NCBI RefSeq assembly: GCF_003957295.1
Contig: NZ_RQPJ01000014.1
Span: 194,060-258,059, forward strand
DNA: 64,000 nt
Origin: Arenibacter aquaticus
GTDB lineage: Bacteria; Bacteroidota; Bacteroidia; Flavobacteriales; Flavobacteriaceae
Direction: 5' to 3'
Shown here: one piece after another, positions 39,997 to 49,110 of the stretch
Position numbering within the stretch: the stretch's first letter is position 1
How the letters are laid out: the number at the start of each line of letters is the position of its first letter
Notes under the pieces: model-generated
Databases searched by the model: none
What the model saw: the letters and a program-made list of their open reading frames with translations, nothing else
Told to the model about the DNA's origin: nothing
Translations under genes and position numbers: made by a program

Positions 39997-41433
39997 TTAT
40001 TTCTTTCCCCAAGATATGATATTTAATCCTATTTGAAAAGAAGAATAATGAGTATCCGCCAGGTTGCTATAAGCCAATAAGTTATCGGCCATGGCGTAAA
40101 TATTTACCGGCCCTGCCTGTATGTTTAACCCTAAACCAACATTGGAAAAAGAAAACTTATCCACCGTATAGGTTCCTTTTAGGGCCAGTGCCCTACCAAA
40201 TCTATGTAAGTAAAAGGCCGTAAGAGCTGCCTGTGGTCCCTTAGGGCGATTAATTACATACAATTGTCCCCCAAGCCCATTTGCATACTTGGTGTAATCC
40301 CTTCTTTTTGACACCATATAATTGCAGTCGCAATCCATATTGGTCTTTGTAATTTTTCCAAAATTATAACGTATGGAGCCATAGAGCTTAGTAGGTCTAA
40401 AATAAATATAACTATTGTTATTGGTTCCATGGGGAACCAGCGCATCCACTTCATCAACAAGATCTTGCCAAAAATCGGTATTGGAATTGGAAAAGGCATC
40501 TGGAAGAATCACCTCAATGCCTTCTACAGTAGCACTACCCTTAACGGTAAAGTTTTTTACATCGGTGGAACTATACACAAACCCCAGGTCCAGGACACTA
40601 CCGGTAATTACGGTCTGTTTGTTTAGCTTATAGGTGAATCCCAGGTCCAGACCAACACCCAAATCCCCTCCAAAGAACATTCTTTTTGTTATTATCCCTG
40701 GCAAAAGGGAACTGTCGTTATCCAAAGCATCCTCAATTTCATTGACGCCCGATGACCTTAATTCCAAATCCGCATTCAAGGTATTGGCAAATATATTATT
40801 TTGCCCCTCTGTGGTAACAAAATACCCCTTATTTCTTGTAGACGAAAAATTAAAAACACTGGAGTATAATTTGGCCCTGGCTCCCAAGGTCCATTTATTA
40901 TCCACTCGCTTATTAAGACCAAAATGAAAGACATTTACCATTTCCCCTCTGGTACTTAGGTGACTTATATCAAACTTTCTGTCCAACTGATCTGCATTAC
41001 CTTCAAATGCCAGAATAGCATAGTCCTTTAACCAATAGCCTATGGCATCCCCTTCACTATAGATTCCGAAAGAATAAAAATTATCGGGGTTTTTACCTCT
41101 AAACCCCCCGCTCAATAATTCTACCTGATAGGTACCACTAAGTTCATCGCGTGGACTCATCCCATATATGGCACGGTCCCTAACCTTGGTGTTAAAGTCC
41201 AATCCGTCATCCGCAAAAAGATCGCTTACACTTAGCCCGCTACTCCCCGCTTGCACAGAGATACCCGATAAGGCTGGTATACCGGCAAACCATTGAAAAT
41301 CTGTAGACATGCCTGGATTGACCATTAAGGCCTGAGGTATTTCCGTAAAATCGTACAGTATTTGTTTGTTTTGCCCAACCATAAAGCTGCACCCCAGAAA
41401 CCAGGCCAATAAAATAAGTTTACAATTTCTCAT
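39997..41433 (-). CDS. Outer-membrane beta-barrel protein, DUF5723-like
   Basis: A 478-residue protein with a signal peptide (to about residue 20, MVGQN) and a long run of amphipathic strands; it ends in an aromatic-rich strand (SSFQIGLNIISWGKK). The early segment ALMVNPGM and FGLNKRVDNKWTLGARAKLY are typical of the DUF5723/PorV-like barrels of this phylum. Its start overlaps the stop of the upstream lipoprotein gene by 4 nt (ATGA), so the two are coupled and probably form an outer-membrane pair. Function unknown. Confidence 0.75.
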   Translation of the reverse strand: MRNCKLILLAWFLGCSFMVGQNKQILYDFTEIPQALMVNPGMSTDFQWFAGIPALSGISVQAGSSGLSVSDLFADDGLDFNTKVRDRAIYGMSPRDELSGTYQVELLSGGFRGKNPDNFYSFGIYSEGDAIGYWLKDYAILAFEGNADQLDRKFDISHLSTRGEMVNVFHFGLNKRVDNKWTLGARAKLYSSVFNFSSTRNKGYFVTTEGQNNIFANTLNADLELRSSGVNEIEDALDNDSSLLPGIITKRMFFGGDLGVGLDLGFTYKLNKQTVITGSVLDLGFVYSSTDVKNFTVKGSATVEGIEVILPDAFSNSNTDFWQDLVDEVDALVPHGTNNNSYIYFRPTKLYGSIRYNFGKITKTNMDCDCNYMVSKRRDYTKYANGLGGQLYVINRPKGPQAALTAFYLHRFGRALALKGTYTVDKFSFSNVGLGLNIQAGPVNIYAMADNLLAYSNLADTHYSSFQIGLNIISWGKK

Positions 41434-41972
41434 TTTAATCGGAGCCTAAATTTCCCACTAGACCTAAAAATAATCTTTGGATCTGGCAGATTGGATACAC
41501 TACTGTTATCGCCCAAGTTCTGGACATTTATCCTTATCCCGGAAGTATTTTTTATGATTTCTATGCTTTTCCCGCTACCTGTTCCATAAGCCACTTGGAT
41601 CTGGGTAAGAGGCGTTGGGGCCGGATCGATATGAAAATACTGGTCGTCCAAAACATTTCCCTGCTCATCCAAAAATTCAACCGTAGCCTCCAACTCCTTG
41701 CTGGTGGTGTTCTCTATCTCATAAAACATATAGCCATCCAAGACCCTGTCCGCAAAAGCATCTTCGGAAAAAGCATCAAAATTAAAAACTTGGGAATAAA
41801 AATTTTGCCCTGGTGATTCGTTTATTATTCTTTCAGGGGATTCTACATACAATATACTGGCCTCTACAGTTGGAGTAATCTCCAATTCATCATATTGATC
41901 AAAATTCAGTTTTTCTACACATGAATTTAGCCCTAACAATAATAGAAGCGTAAAAAATACTCTATATCTCAT
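41430..41972 (-). CDS. Lipoprotein partner of the DUF5723-like barrel
   Basis: A 180-residue lipoprotein; lipobox GLNSC puts the lipid on C18. The mature part is beta-rich with no motif I recognise. The ATGA overlap with the barrel gene suggests the two products are made in equal amounts and act together at the outer membrane. Confidence 0.75.
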   Translation of the reverse strand: MRYRVFFTLLLLLGLNSCVEKLNFDQYDELEITPTVEASILYVESPERIINESPGQNFYSQVFNFDAFSEDAFADRVLDGYMFYEIENTTSKELEATVEFLDEQGNVLDDQYFHIDPAPTPLTQIQVAYGTGSGKSIEIIKNTSGIRINVQNLGDNSSVSNLPDPKIIFRSSGKFRLRLK

Positions 41973-42036
41973 ACCAAAACATCCTATAACTACAATTAAT
42001 ATTTTGTTGTTATTGTCTTACCCCAAAATAATAACT

Positions 42037-42726
42037 CTATAAATAGGATTTTATTTCACTGAGCTCATGAATCATATCACAGATATCGTGTTTTGGTCCA
42101 TTATTGGTATTAAAATGCAAGGTATGTAGACCCACTGCCTTTGCCCCTATAATATCGGCCTCCAAACTATCCCCAATCATCATGCATGTATTGGGCAAAG
42201 CATTGGCTTTGCTAAGGGCAAGTTTAAAAATCACAGGGTCAGGTTTTTTAACCCCGGCCATTTCAGAGTTGATAACCTGGTTAAAATAAGTATCTATTTT
42301 GGAGTTCCTTAGCTTTTTATGCTGTACTTCATGAAACCCATTGGTAATGATATGCAAGTTATACTTAGGTCTTAAATAGTTTAAAATTTCAATCGTATTG
42401 GGAAAAAGATGGTTATAGGTGGATAAATATTGGATATACTGCTCGGACAACCTATTTATCAATCCATTGGAAACCTCAAAGCCAAGCCTGTCAAATGTTT
42501 TTTTAAGACGCTGAAACCTAAGATCCTCCTTTGATATTTTGCCTTCCCTATAGTATTTCCAGAATTCAAAATTTATAGGGATATAGACCCTTAAAAAATC
42601 TTCCAAATCAACATCAACACAATTTTCATGCAGTATCCTTTGAAAGGTAAGCGCAGAATTCCTTTCAAAATCCCAAAGGGTATGATCCAAATCAAAAAAA
42701 ACATCCGTCACTACATTCTTAAACAT
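42037..42726 (-). CDS. yjjG: YjjG-family noncanonical pyrimidine nucleotidase (HAD)
   Basis: A 229-residue HAD phosphatase. The catalytic motif FFDLDHTLWDFE lies at the N-terminus (nucleophile aspartate first), THE motif II region is ITNGFHEVQ and motif IV is MIGDSLEADIIGA. YjjG removes phosphate from damaged or modified pyrimidine nucleotides. The ATG at 42726 is preferred to a GTG two codons upstream. It overlaps the upstream gene by 8 nt, so they are coupled. Confidence 0.88.
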   Translation of the reverse strand: MFKNVVTDVFFDLDHTLWDFERNSALTFQRILHENCVDVDLEDFLRVYIPINFEFWKYYREGKISKEDLRFQRLKKTFDRLGFEVSNGLINRLSEQYIQYLSTYNHLFPNTIEILNYLRPKYNLHIITNGFHEVQHKKLRNSKIDTYFNQVINSEMAGVKKPDPVIFKLALSKANALPNTCMMIGDSLEADIIGAKAVGLHTLHFNTNNGPKHDICDMIHELSEIKSYL

Positions 42727-44014
42727 GTACACGTTTTAAAATACTACTATACAAATTTTTCCAGTTCAACTTACTTTCCCCTCCAATGAGCTCATTGGAA
42801 AATACGGTAATAAATTTCCCTTTCACCCTTTTGGTTTCCAAATAGAGCTTCTCAACAGCAGAAAAGGCCTCTTTCCTATTCCTATATTTCAACAATCCGT
42901 AGTCATGTACGGCAAAAGGATGGATTTTTATGGGCTGTTGCACTTCCAACGGAATATCATAAAAATAAAATGGCGTACAGGTACCTGCTCTATAACCAAT
43001 TTCATGGGTATACCCCATGGTATAGTCATCGGTAAAACCTGCTTCTATTAAATTCCTATAGGTCTCCGGAATATCTACCCTGTTATAACGCATCCGGGAA
43101 CTGCTTACCGATCTGTGTATGACATCCGATAGGTTCTTTTTCTCTTCCTTTAGGAGCCCTATGTCGTTAAAGGAGCTATAGGAACAGGAAAGGGAGACCT
43201 TATCGTAGTCTGCGACCGACTTAATAAGATATTTAAATTTATTGTTATTAGGCGATACGTTTTTGTCATAGGTGGAATATTCTGCAAATTGGAAAAAGAA
43301 CATACCTCTCACCTTATTTTGTTTGTGCAGCTCTACCAGTTCCAAGAAATTGTCGTACGGATCCCTTTTTAATTTTGCCCATACCGAAATTCTATCCACT
43401 ACCCGTCCCAATTTAAGGGAGCCCACGTCATACAGCAAGCCCGAAATACCTCTTAAAAAACCACGGTACGCAAAACAGTGTGATGACGAAACATCTACTA
43501 TAGAGGTATATTGATAGTTTCTAGGCTTGTGCTCCAAATCTTCAAATTTCTCCTTTAATAGAAATAATAGTTTTTGAGCCCAAATATCTACAACCGGCTT
43601 ATCCAAGAAACCATTTTGAAAGGCCAAACTTTCCTTGGGCGGGAACCTTCCGTGCATATCCTTTACATGGGGCAGATACTCTTCATACCTGCTGAGTAAA
43701 TAAAAACTGGCCGAAAAAATATCGAAGGGAAGATTGCTCCTTTCCCCGGTAGAGAAGAAACAGGGGCTCCCTTCCCAATCCGAAATATGAATCTGCAAAT
43801 CGTTTATTCCCTGCTCAAATAGCAGGTCATTACTCCTAACAAAAAACTCGTTTTGAAGTGGCTGCTTCGTATAGGTAATCTTAGGCCCCGTATGTTTTAT
43901 AAAATCCTCTACCTTGGTGGTATAGGACACCTCTATCCCCAGGATAGTGGTAAACATGTGACGCATTATATAACTAAAGCGGTGGGTTATTTTATGGGTA
44001 TAGATTAGCAGCAT
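42719..44014 (-). CDS. Polysaccharide-deacetylase-like protein, active site altered
   Basis: A 431-residue protein of a flavobacterial polysaccharide-deacetylase-like family (starts MLLIYTHKIT, as relatives do). NodB-type deacetylases bind metal with a DxD aspartate and a histidine in an HPS-like loop. Here the first motif reads IVDVSSSH (172-179) and the second VSLSCSYSS (273-281), where I expect GIHPSY from memory of relatives; so at least one metal ligand seems lost. RAGTCTPFYFYD (342-353) is well kept. It may be a non-catalytic or differently working member. A GGAG 9 nt before the ATG is an unusual SD-like site for this phylum. Confidence 0.7.
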   Translation of the reverse strand: MLLIYTHKITHRFSYIMRHMFTTILGIEVSYTTKVEDFIKHTGPKITYTKQPLQNEFFVRSNDLLFEQGINDLQIHISDWEGSPCFFSTGERSNLPFDIFSASFYLLSRYEEYLPHVKDMHGRFPPKESLAFQNGFLDKPVVDIWAQKLLFLLKEKFEDLEHKPRNYQYTSIVDVSSSHCFAYRGFLRGISGLLYDVGSLKLGRVVDRISVWAKLKRDPYDNFLELVELHKQNKVRGMFFFQFAEYSTYDKNVSPNNNKFKYLIKSVADYDKVSLSCSYSSFNDIGLLKEEKKNLSDVIHRSVSSSRMRYNRVDIPETYRNLIEAGFTDDYTMGYTHEIGYRAGTCTPFYFYDIPLEVQQPIKIHPFAVHDYGLLKYRNRKEAFSAVEKLYLETKRVKGKFITVFSNELIGGESKLNWKNLYSSILKRVHV

Positions 44015-44079
44015 AATTACCTACTCCTTTTATTATATTTTTCAATTATTAGTACAATACCTGACATGGAATACCCGGT

Positions 44080-44778
44080 TTAGAGTATATTTTCATCTGC
44101 AAAACTAAAGTATTCTTTTTGGGTGATAATAAGGTGGTCCAAAACTTTTATATCCAACGCTAGGGATGCCAGTTTTAATTTTTGGGTTATTTGCTTATCC
44201 GCTTCACTGGGCCTCAACGTTCCGGAAGGATGATTGTGGGCCAATATGAGACCTACGGCCCCCAGTTCCAAGGCTTGTTTTAAAACCAAGCGAACGTCTA
44301 CCAAGGTTCCTGTTATGCCTCCTTTGCTAAGCTGACCAGCCTGTAATACACTATTGGAGTTATTAAGAAATACAATCCAAAATTCCTCATGTGGCAACTC
44401 TCCCATAATAGGTTGCAATAATTCAAAAACATTTTTACTACTGCTAATTTTGGTAATTTTACGGCCCTCTTCACCTCTGCGCCTACGACCTACCTCCAGG
44501 GCGGCAGCAATAGACACTGCCTTGGCTTCCCCTATGCCCTTAAATTGCTGAAGTTGGTTTATGGAAAGTTTACCCAATTCATTTAGATTATTGCCTACAG
44601 ATGCCAATATTTTTTTTGATAGCTCTACGGCACTTTCATTGCGACTGCCCGACCCGATAAGAATGGCAATCAATTCGGCATCCGAGAGTACAGACCTACC
44701 TTTTTGCACTAGTTTTTCGCGTGGCTTATCGTCATCGGACCAGTTTTTTATGGAGAAGGAAGTGGGCTTCTGTTGCAT
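44080..44778 (-). CDS. radC: RadC-family JAB-domain protein
   Basis: A 232-residue protein with an N-terminal helix-hairpin-helix region (LQQFKGIGEAKA) and a C-terminal JAB/MPN domain holding the metal motif HNHPSGTLRPSEAD. The name RadC is historic; a role in repair is doubtful, and the JAB fold suggests metallohydrolase activity. Length is typical. First gene of a run of same-strand genes down to 38880. Confidence 0.92.
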   Translation of the reverse strand: MQQKPTSFSIKNWSDDDKPREKLVQKGRSVLSDAELIAILIGSGSRNESAVELSKKILASVGNNLNELGKLSINQLQQFKGIGEAKAVSIAAALEVGRRRRGEEGRKITKISSSKNVFELLQPIMGELPHEEFWIVFLNNSNSVLQAGQLSKGGITGTLVDVRLVLKQALELGAVGLILAHNHPSGTLRPSEADKQITQKLKLASLALDIKVLDHLIITQKEYFSFADENIL

Positions 44779-44782
44779 AGTC

Positions 44783-44790
44783 TAAAGATA
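44783..44790 (-). promoter_or_regulatory. -7-like box directly before radC
   Basis: TATCTTTA on the minus strand ends 4 nt before the ATG, the same layout as at rlmB and rarA. Confidence 0.35.
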
Positions 44791-44858
44791 AGAATCTTAA
44801 GCATTTACCATACTATTAAAGCGGGATATTGCTAGTATTTCCCATACCTCCCTTATAT

Positions 44859-44910
44859 AAAAAAGTCCGACCACCCCTATCGTTCTCATGAACATGGGAT
44901 GTCGGACTTT
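44859..44910 (-). terminator. Terminator after the Gfo/Idh/MocA gene
   Basis: A perfect 10-bp outer stem AAAGTCCGAC with GTCGGACTTT encloses a 29-nt loop, and the minus strand continues into a run of Ts. It lies 20 nt past the stop of the oxidoreductase gene. Confidence 0.75.
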
Positions 44911-44930
44911 ATATAATTTGGCAATATTCC

Positions 44931-46268
44931 TTAAAAGTCCCTGTACGGAGCGTCTAAAAATTTATTGGCTTCCGGTTCCGAGAACTGGGCAGTATTGGTA
45001 TCCCAGTGCAAGGTTTTATTTGGAAAACGGCCGGCAATTACCCCAAGCAATATAGTTTCCGTTAATCGGGCCGAATAGTCAAAGGGTGCACTACATTCGT
45101 CCTTGCCCAAACAAGCATCAACAAACTGATGGTAGTGCTTATTACCCTCAGGGCCATAATCCCTTACTGGCTCCCCAATGGCCTCCTGATCCTTTATTAT
45201 GGACAGGTCCAACTCCTTGTATTCACCATCTACAATATGCCTTGGCAATTGCATAAAATGTGGCAACAACAGTCTCCCTTTTTCACCTATGAACATAGCT
45301 CCCTGTCCGGGCAACTCTTCATTATTGGGAAGCTTTAGATCTTTATGCTTTTTTGGAGCTCCAGGACCATCATACCAAACCCACTTTAGGGTATCCCCGG
45401 TATATTTGGTCCCTGGAAAGGTATAGGTCACCGTATTATTTTCTGGAAAACCAAAACCTGTAGGCTTTCTACATTTATTTTTGATGGTCATAGGCACATC
45501 CAATTGCAAGGCATTATAAGGGGTGTCAAAAATATGAACACCCATATCCCCTAGGGTACCACAACCGTAATCCAATAGTTTTCTCCAATTGGCAGGATGG
45601 TAATAGCCTTCCTTATAAGGTCTTTCGGCCGAAGTTCCCAACCATAGGTTCCAGTCCAAATTGGCAGGAACTGGATCGGACCCCTTAGGCTCAGGACCAT
45701 TAAATCCCCAGTTCTTGGGCGACCAAGCCCTTACCGTATGTACCTTACCTATAATTCCAGATTGGATTAACAAGGTGGCCAATTTATAGTCATAAAAAGA
45801 GTGTACCTGAATTCCCATTTGGGTAACCAGGTTTTTTTCCTTGGCCATCTTCCTCATTGCCCTAGCTTCGGCCACATGGTGCGTTAACGGCTTCTGACAA
45901 TAAACCGGTTTTCCCAGGTCCATAGCCATCATAGAAGCAGGAGCATGGGTATGATCGGGCGTTGAAACGATTACAGCATCTATATCATTCTTCATTTCTT
46001 TGAGCATTACCCTGTAATCTTTATAGGTAGCGGCCTTTGGGTGCAATTCCTTGGCAGTTTGTAAGGCCTTGGAATCCACATCGCACAACGCTACCACATC
46101 TACCAACTCATGCGATGATATGGCTGCAAGATCGTTGCCCCCCATATTACCAACACCAATATGCGCTGTTCGCAACCTGCCATTCTTACTCAAGGCCCAT
46201 ACCGAGGATGGTAACATGGCCGTTAATCCCAGAGCGGCCGTACTTTTAAGAAAATCTCTTTTTTTCAT
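44931..46268 (-). CDS. Secreted Gfo/Idh/MocA-family oxidoreductase
   Basis: A 445-residue NAD-dependent sugar oxidoreductase. An export signal (MKKRDFLKST ... SSVWA, Tat-like though with KR in place of RR) precedes the Rossmann domain with GVGNMGG (38-44). The conserved lysine is K126 in CQKPLTHH; many members have EKP where this has QKP, as do other exported ones I recall. Cofactor bound before Tat export is usual. It lies 8 nt after a DUF1080 gene: family studies place such pairs in 3-keto-sugar routes for breaking glycosides. Substrate unknown. Confidence 0.85.
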   Translation of the reverse strand: MKKRDFLKSTAALGLTAMLPSSVWALSKNGRLRTAHIGVGNMGGNDLAAISSHELVDVVALCDVDSKALQTAKELHPKAATYKDYRVMLKEMKNDIDAVIVSTPDHTHAPASMMAMDLGKPVYCQKPLTHHVAEARAMRKMAKEKNLVTQMGIQVHSFYDYKLATLLIQSGIIGKVHTVRAWSPKNWGFNGPEPKGSDPVPANLDWNLWLGTSAERPYKEGYYHPANWRKLLDYGCGTLGDMGVHIFDTPYNALQLDVPMTIKNKCRKPTGFGFPENNTVTYTFPGTKYTGDTLKWVWYDGPGAPKKHKDLKLPNNEELPGQGAMFIGEKGRLLLPHFMQLPRHIVDGEYKELDLSIIKDQEAIGEPVRDYGPEGNKHYHQFVDACLGKDECSAPFDYSARLTETILLGVIAGRFPNKTLHWDTNTAQFSEPEANKFLDAPYRDF

Positions 46269-46276
46269 ATTCTTAT

Positions 46277-47083
46277 TTATAATTTTTTGATTTTTATATT
46301 TTTAAACCATATTGGACTGCTATGGTCCTGAAAACCTATGTAACCCGATTTGTAACGGCCGTAATGTTCGGCATCCTTCCACTTCCCTGAATTCTTTTTT
46401 TCATACCATTCATCGGACCAAGGGACAAAAGATAATACTTTTTTCCCATTGAGCCAGTGCTCAACACGCTCTGGGGTAAATACAATTTTGGAAGAGTTCC
46501 ATTGCCCAACAGGGTACAGCACCTTTTTTTCTGGATCTGCAACATGCATGGCGTAATCCGATGCGGTCTGTTGCAGTGGCTGCAACTCCGCTGGATTCTC
46601 TGTATGGCCTAGACTTAAATTATATTGGGTAAGATCATGGATTTTAGCGTAATTCTCATCATCTATCAATTGATACTCCGGTGATATTACTGGGGGTCCT
46701 GCATTGGGAATATGCTCCTTTAAATGATAAAAAATTCCGCTATTGCCTCCCTCCGGCAATTTCCATTCCACATAAAACTCAAAATTATCAAACTCTTCAA
46801 GGCCATAAATAATGTCCTTTCCCCCTGTGTAGTCCTGTTCCAATCCCAGTTGGGTATCAAAGGTAAGTACACTGTCCTTTACGGTCCATCCAGGAGGCAA
46901 GCTATCCCCGTTGTAAGCTCTCCAGCCATTGGTGCTAACACCATCAAATAGATAGATCCATTCATCGGTCTTTGCTTTGGATTCTTGAGCTGTTTCAGAT
47001 TTGGAATCGGCCTTGGATTTGGTATTCTGTTTACAGGAAAACAAGACCAAAGTCATGGTAAAAAAGGTGATTAAGAATTTCAT
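46277..47083 (-). CDS. DUF1080 (3-keto-disaccharide hydrolase-like) lipoprotein
   Basis: A 268-residue lipoprotein: lipobox LVLFSC, then a lysine/serine/glutamate linker, then the concanavalin-like DUF1080 domain (WIYLFDGVSTNGWRAYNG, EGGNSGIFYHL, EYQLIDDENY, YGRYKSGYIGFQDH). DUF1080 proteins are linked to hydrolysis of 3-keto-glycosides; the Gfo/Idh/MocA partner downstream would make or reduce the keto group. The ATG at 47083 is chosen since 20 open codons upstream would precede the signal peptide. Confidence 0.85.
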   Translation of the reverse strand: MKFLITFFTMTLVLFSCKQNTKSKADSKSETAQESKAKTDEWIYLFDGVSTNGWRAYNGDSLPPGWTVKDSVLTFDTQLGLEQDYTGGKDIIYGLEEFDNFEFYVEWKLPEGGNSGIFYHLKEHIPNAGPPVISPEYQLIDDENYAKIHDLTQYNLSLGHTENPAELQPLQQTASDYAMHVADPEKKVLYPVGQWNSSKIVFTPERVEHWLNGKKVLSFVPWSDEWYEKKNSGKWKDAEHYGRYKSGYIGFQDHSSPIWFKNIKIKKL

Positions 47084-47208
47084 ATTATTACTTTTTTCGT
47101 AGTATTTATAAAGGTTTGAAGATATAATATTTTTTTTAACCAATTCTTGTACCCTAATTGACTATCAATTTTCAATAAAAAAGCTGCGTCTATTGGTTTG
47201 CCAACCAT
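47080..47208 (-). CDS. Possible 42-residue peptide coupled to the DUF1080 gene
   Basis: On the minus strand an ATG at 47208 opens a 42-codon frame (starts MVGKPIDAAF, ends TTKKVII) whose TGA overlaps the DUF1080 ATG as ATGA. The same frame is open back to 47328, 82 codons in all, which is more than expected in such AT-rich DNA. It could be a small coupled peptide or the remnant of a gene. No family recognised. Confidence 0.25.
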   Translation of the reverse strand: MVGKPIDAAFLLKIDSQLGYKNWLKKILYLQTFINTTKKVII

Positions 47209-47308
47209 CAATAAAAATCCTTCCGCATAGCAGTCTGCACCGCATAAGCTCTCTGTTGCTTTACTTGCTGTTGATCCAAATTCAACATAATGTTCGGCAC
47301 CGCTATCT

Positions 47309-49036
47309 TTATTTCTTCTTCTCCCTTTTTAGGGTTTCAGTGAAGCTTTGAAAGGATTTTTTGGAGATACTCCAGTCCGGCGGTTTAATTTCACCCCAAG
47401 CCTTGGGGGTATCAGACATATTAAAATAATTTACACCTATAAGCTGTGAGTTTTGTGTAATTATTTCCGCAGCCCGCTCCAGCCATTTGGTTTGGTATTC
47501 TTCGGGCCCCTTGACCCCAAATTCTGTAATAAAAATAGGTTTGTCCAAAAATCGCAATCGCCAAACCTTCCGATTAAAAATAGTTTCAAAAGATTCTTGT
47601 TTTTCTGGATCTGTAATGTTTTTATCAGGCAGGCCGTAAATAGCGATACTCACTATATCAACCACATCATTACCTGGCCACCACTCCAAAGAGCCCCTAT
47701 CTCCGGCCGGACCCCAAACCCGTTTAATATTGGACATTTCCTTCTCCGGAAAATTCATAAAATAACGGAACGAATTAATATAAACAATTGGATCTTGACT
47801 CTGCCACGGGTAACGTGTAATTGGAATTTCCATTTCATGGGCATACCTCAAATACACCAAGCGCTCTGTATTTCCTATTATACGGTACAACTGTTTAATT
47901 TCCCGATCATACTTACCTAGGGAAACATTTTGAAGCACCTCAAAATCAACTTCTTTGTTGGGATTCCTAAAAGGTTCAAAGGTTACGATTATATCGTGTT
48001 CACGGGAAATTACTTCTTTAAACCGCCTTTCAAAACTTCCATTCTTCAAATTTTCAAAATCAACAAAAAGATGTTCAACGGTTACGGATTTCTCCGTGTT
48101 CAGCAATGCTTGGGGGTCATAAAGTCCTATCTCCAACCCCGTTCCTGCCCTCTTCATGGTAGCAATATGAGCACGATTAAAATTCGCGGTGGAATATACG
48201 GTTCTGTTATAATTACTTACTTTATTTGCCAAGGAAGTGAATAAGGAGGTATTTATGGAGTCTTTAGGAGTTAATTGGGACCCCAAAATAAAAATAGGTT
48301 TATCTATAAACCTTAATCGATGTAATCTCCTAAAAACATCGTAGTCAATAGGATAATCTTTGGGATAAACCTTCAAGACCATCTCCGATTCACTTTTGGC
48401 AATTATAGCAGCTGCATCAACCACATCATCTCCAGGATAATACTCCATTACGCCAGGATAACCGGCTGTCCCCCATACTAATTTCACCGCGGGAGCAAAT
48501 TCTTTGCACAGCTTCGAAAAATGGCGATACGCTTCAATATAATCAATCCCACCATATCGTTGCCAAGGATAGCGTTTTACCGGAACCTCCATAACTGGAT
48601 TAAACCTTATATATACGTTGTCCCTATTGCCTATAAATTGGGTACACATTGCTTTGATAGCGTCATCATAATTCCCCTTTATAAGTCCCCCCATTGGGTT
48701 ATACCTATAGGAGTCATACAGTCCTTCGCCCCAAGTTTCCACTGTAATCATGATGGGAGTAGTATCTGGAAATTTGGCTATTTCATTTGCCGCTTTTTCC
48801 CAATTTACACTTTTTGTGAGCCGTAGCCTGTAATGCTTATAAGTCGAAATAAGTTCACTAGGCGCATCCGGCTTAAAAGAAAACACCCCAAGAACTGGTT
48901 CTGATACAACTTCTTCAAAGACAGTTGAAGTGTTGGATTTGACTAAATAAATAATGATGTGTTTGTATTTAAACACATAGTAGCCGGCAATTAGAATACC
49001 CCCTATAAACAGTATATACAAGATTAATTTTTTCAT
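47309..49036 (-). CDS. Membrane-anchored tandem GH26-like protein, first copy catalytically dead
   Basis: A 575-residue protein with one N-terminal membrane segment (about 3-21) and two GH26-like barrels (about 48-300 and 303-570). In the second, RYAHEM gives the probable acid/base E401 and ITEFG the probable nucleophile E505. In the first copy the matching positions are V148 (RFNPVM) and G252 (ILGSQ), so both acids are lost while the surrounding RYPWQ and PGDDVVD / PGNDVVD segments are kept. GH26 enzymes cut beta-mannans, beta-glucans or beta-1,3-xylans; the dead copy may bind glycan. It lies 74 nt after the LTA-synthase-like gene. Confidence 0.82.
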   Translation of the reverse strand: MKKLILYILFIGGILIAGYYVFKYKHIIIYLVKSNTSTVFEEVVSEPVLGVFSFKPDAPSELISTYKHYRLRLTKSVNWEKAANEIAKFPDTTPIMITVETWGEGLYDSYRYNPMGGLIKGNYDDAIKAMCTQFIGNRDNVYIRFNPVMEVPVKRYPWQRYGGIDYIEAYRHFSKLCKEFAPAVKLVWGTAGYPGVMEYYPGDDVVDAAAIIAKSESEMVLKVYPKDYPIDYDVFRRLHRLRFIDKPIFILGSQLTPKDSINTSLFTSLANKVSNYNRTVYSTANFNRAHIATMKRAGTGLEIGLYDPQALLNTEKSVTVEHLFVDFENLKNGSFERRFKEVISREHDIIVTFEPFRNPNKEVDFEVLQNVSLGKYDREIKQLYRIIGNTERLVYLRYAHEMEIPITRYPWQSQDPIVYINSFRYFMNFPEKEMSNIKRVWGPAGDRGSLEWWPGNDVVDIVSIAIYGLPDKNITDPEKQESFETIFNRKVWRLRFLDKPIFITEFGVKGPEEYQTKWLERAAEIITQNSQLIGVNYFNMSDTPKAWGEIKPPDWSISKKSFQSFTETLKREKKK

Positions 49037-49110
49037 GTGATTTGGTCTAAGGTTAAATTACAATTGTGCCATTGTCTTGCACAGACTGGTACAACAAACT
49101 ATTTATGTCA

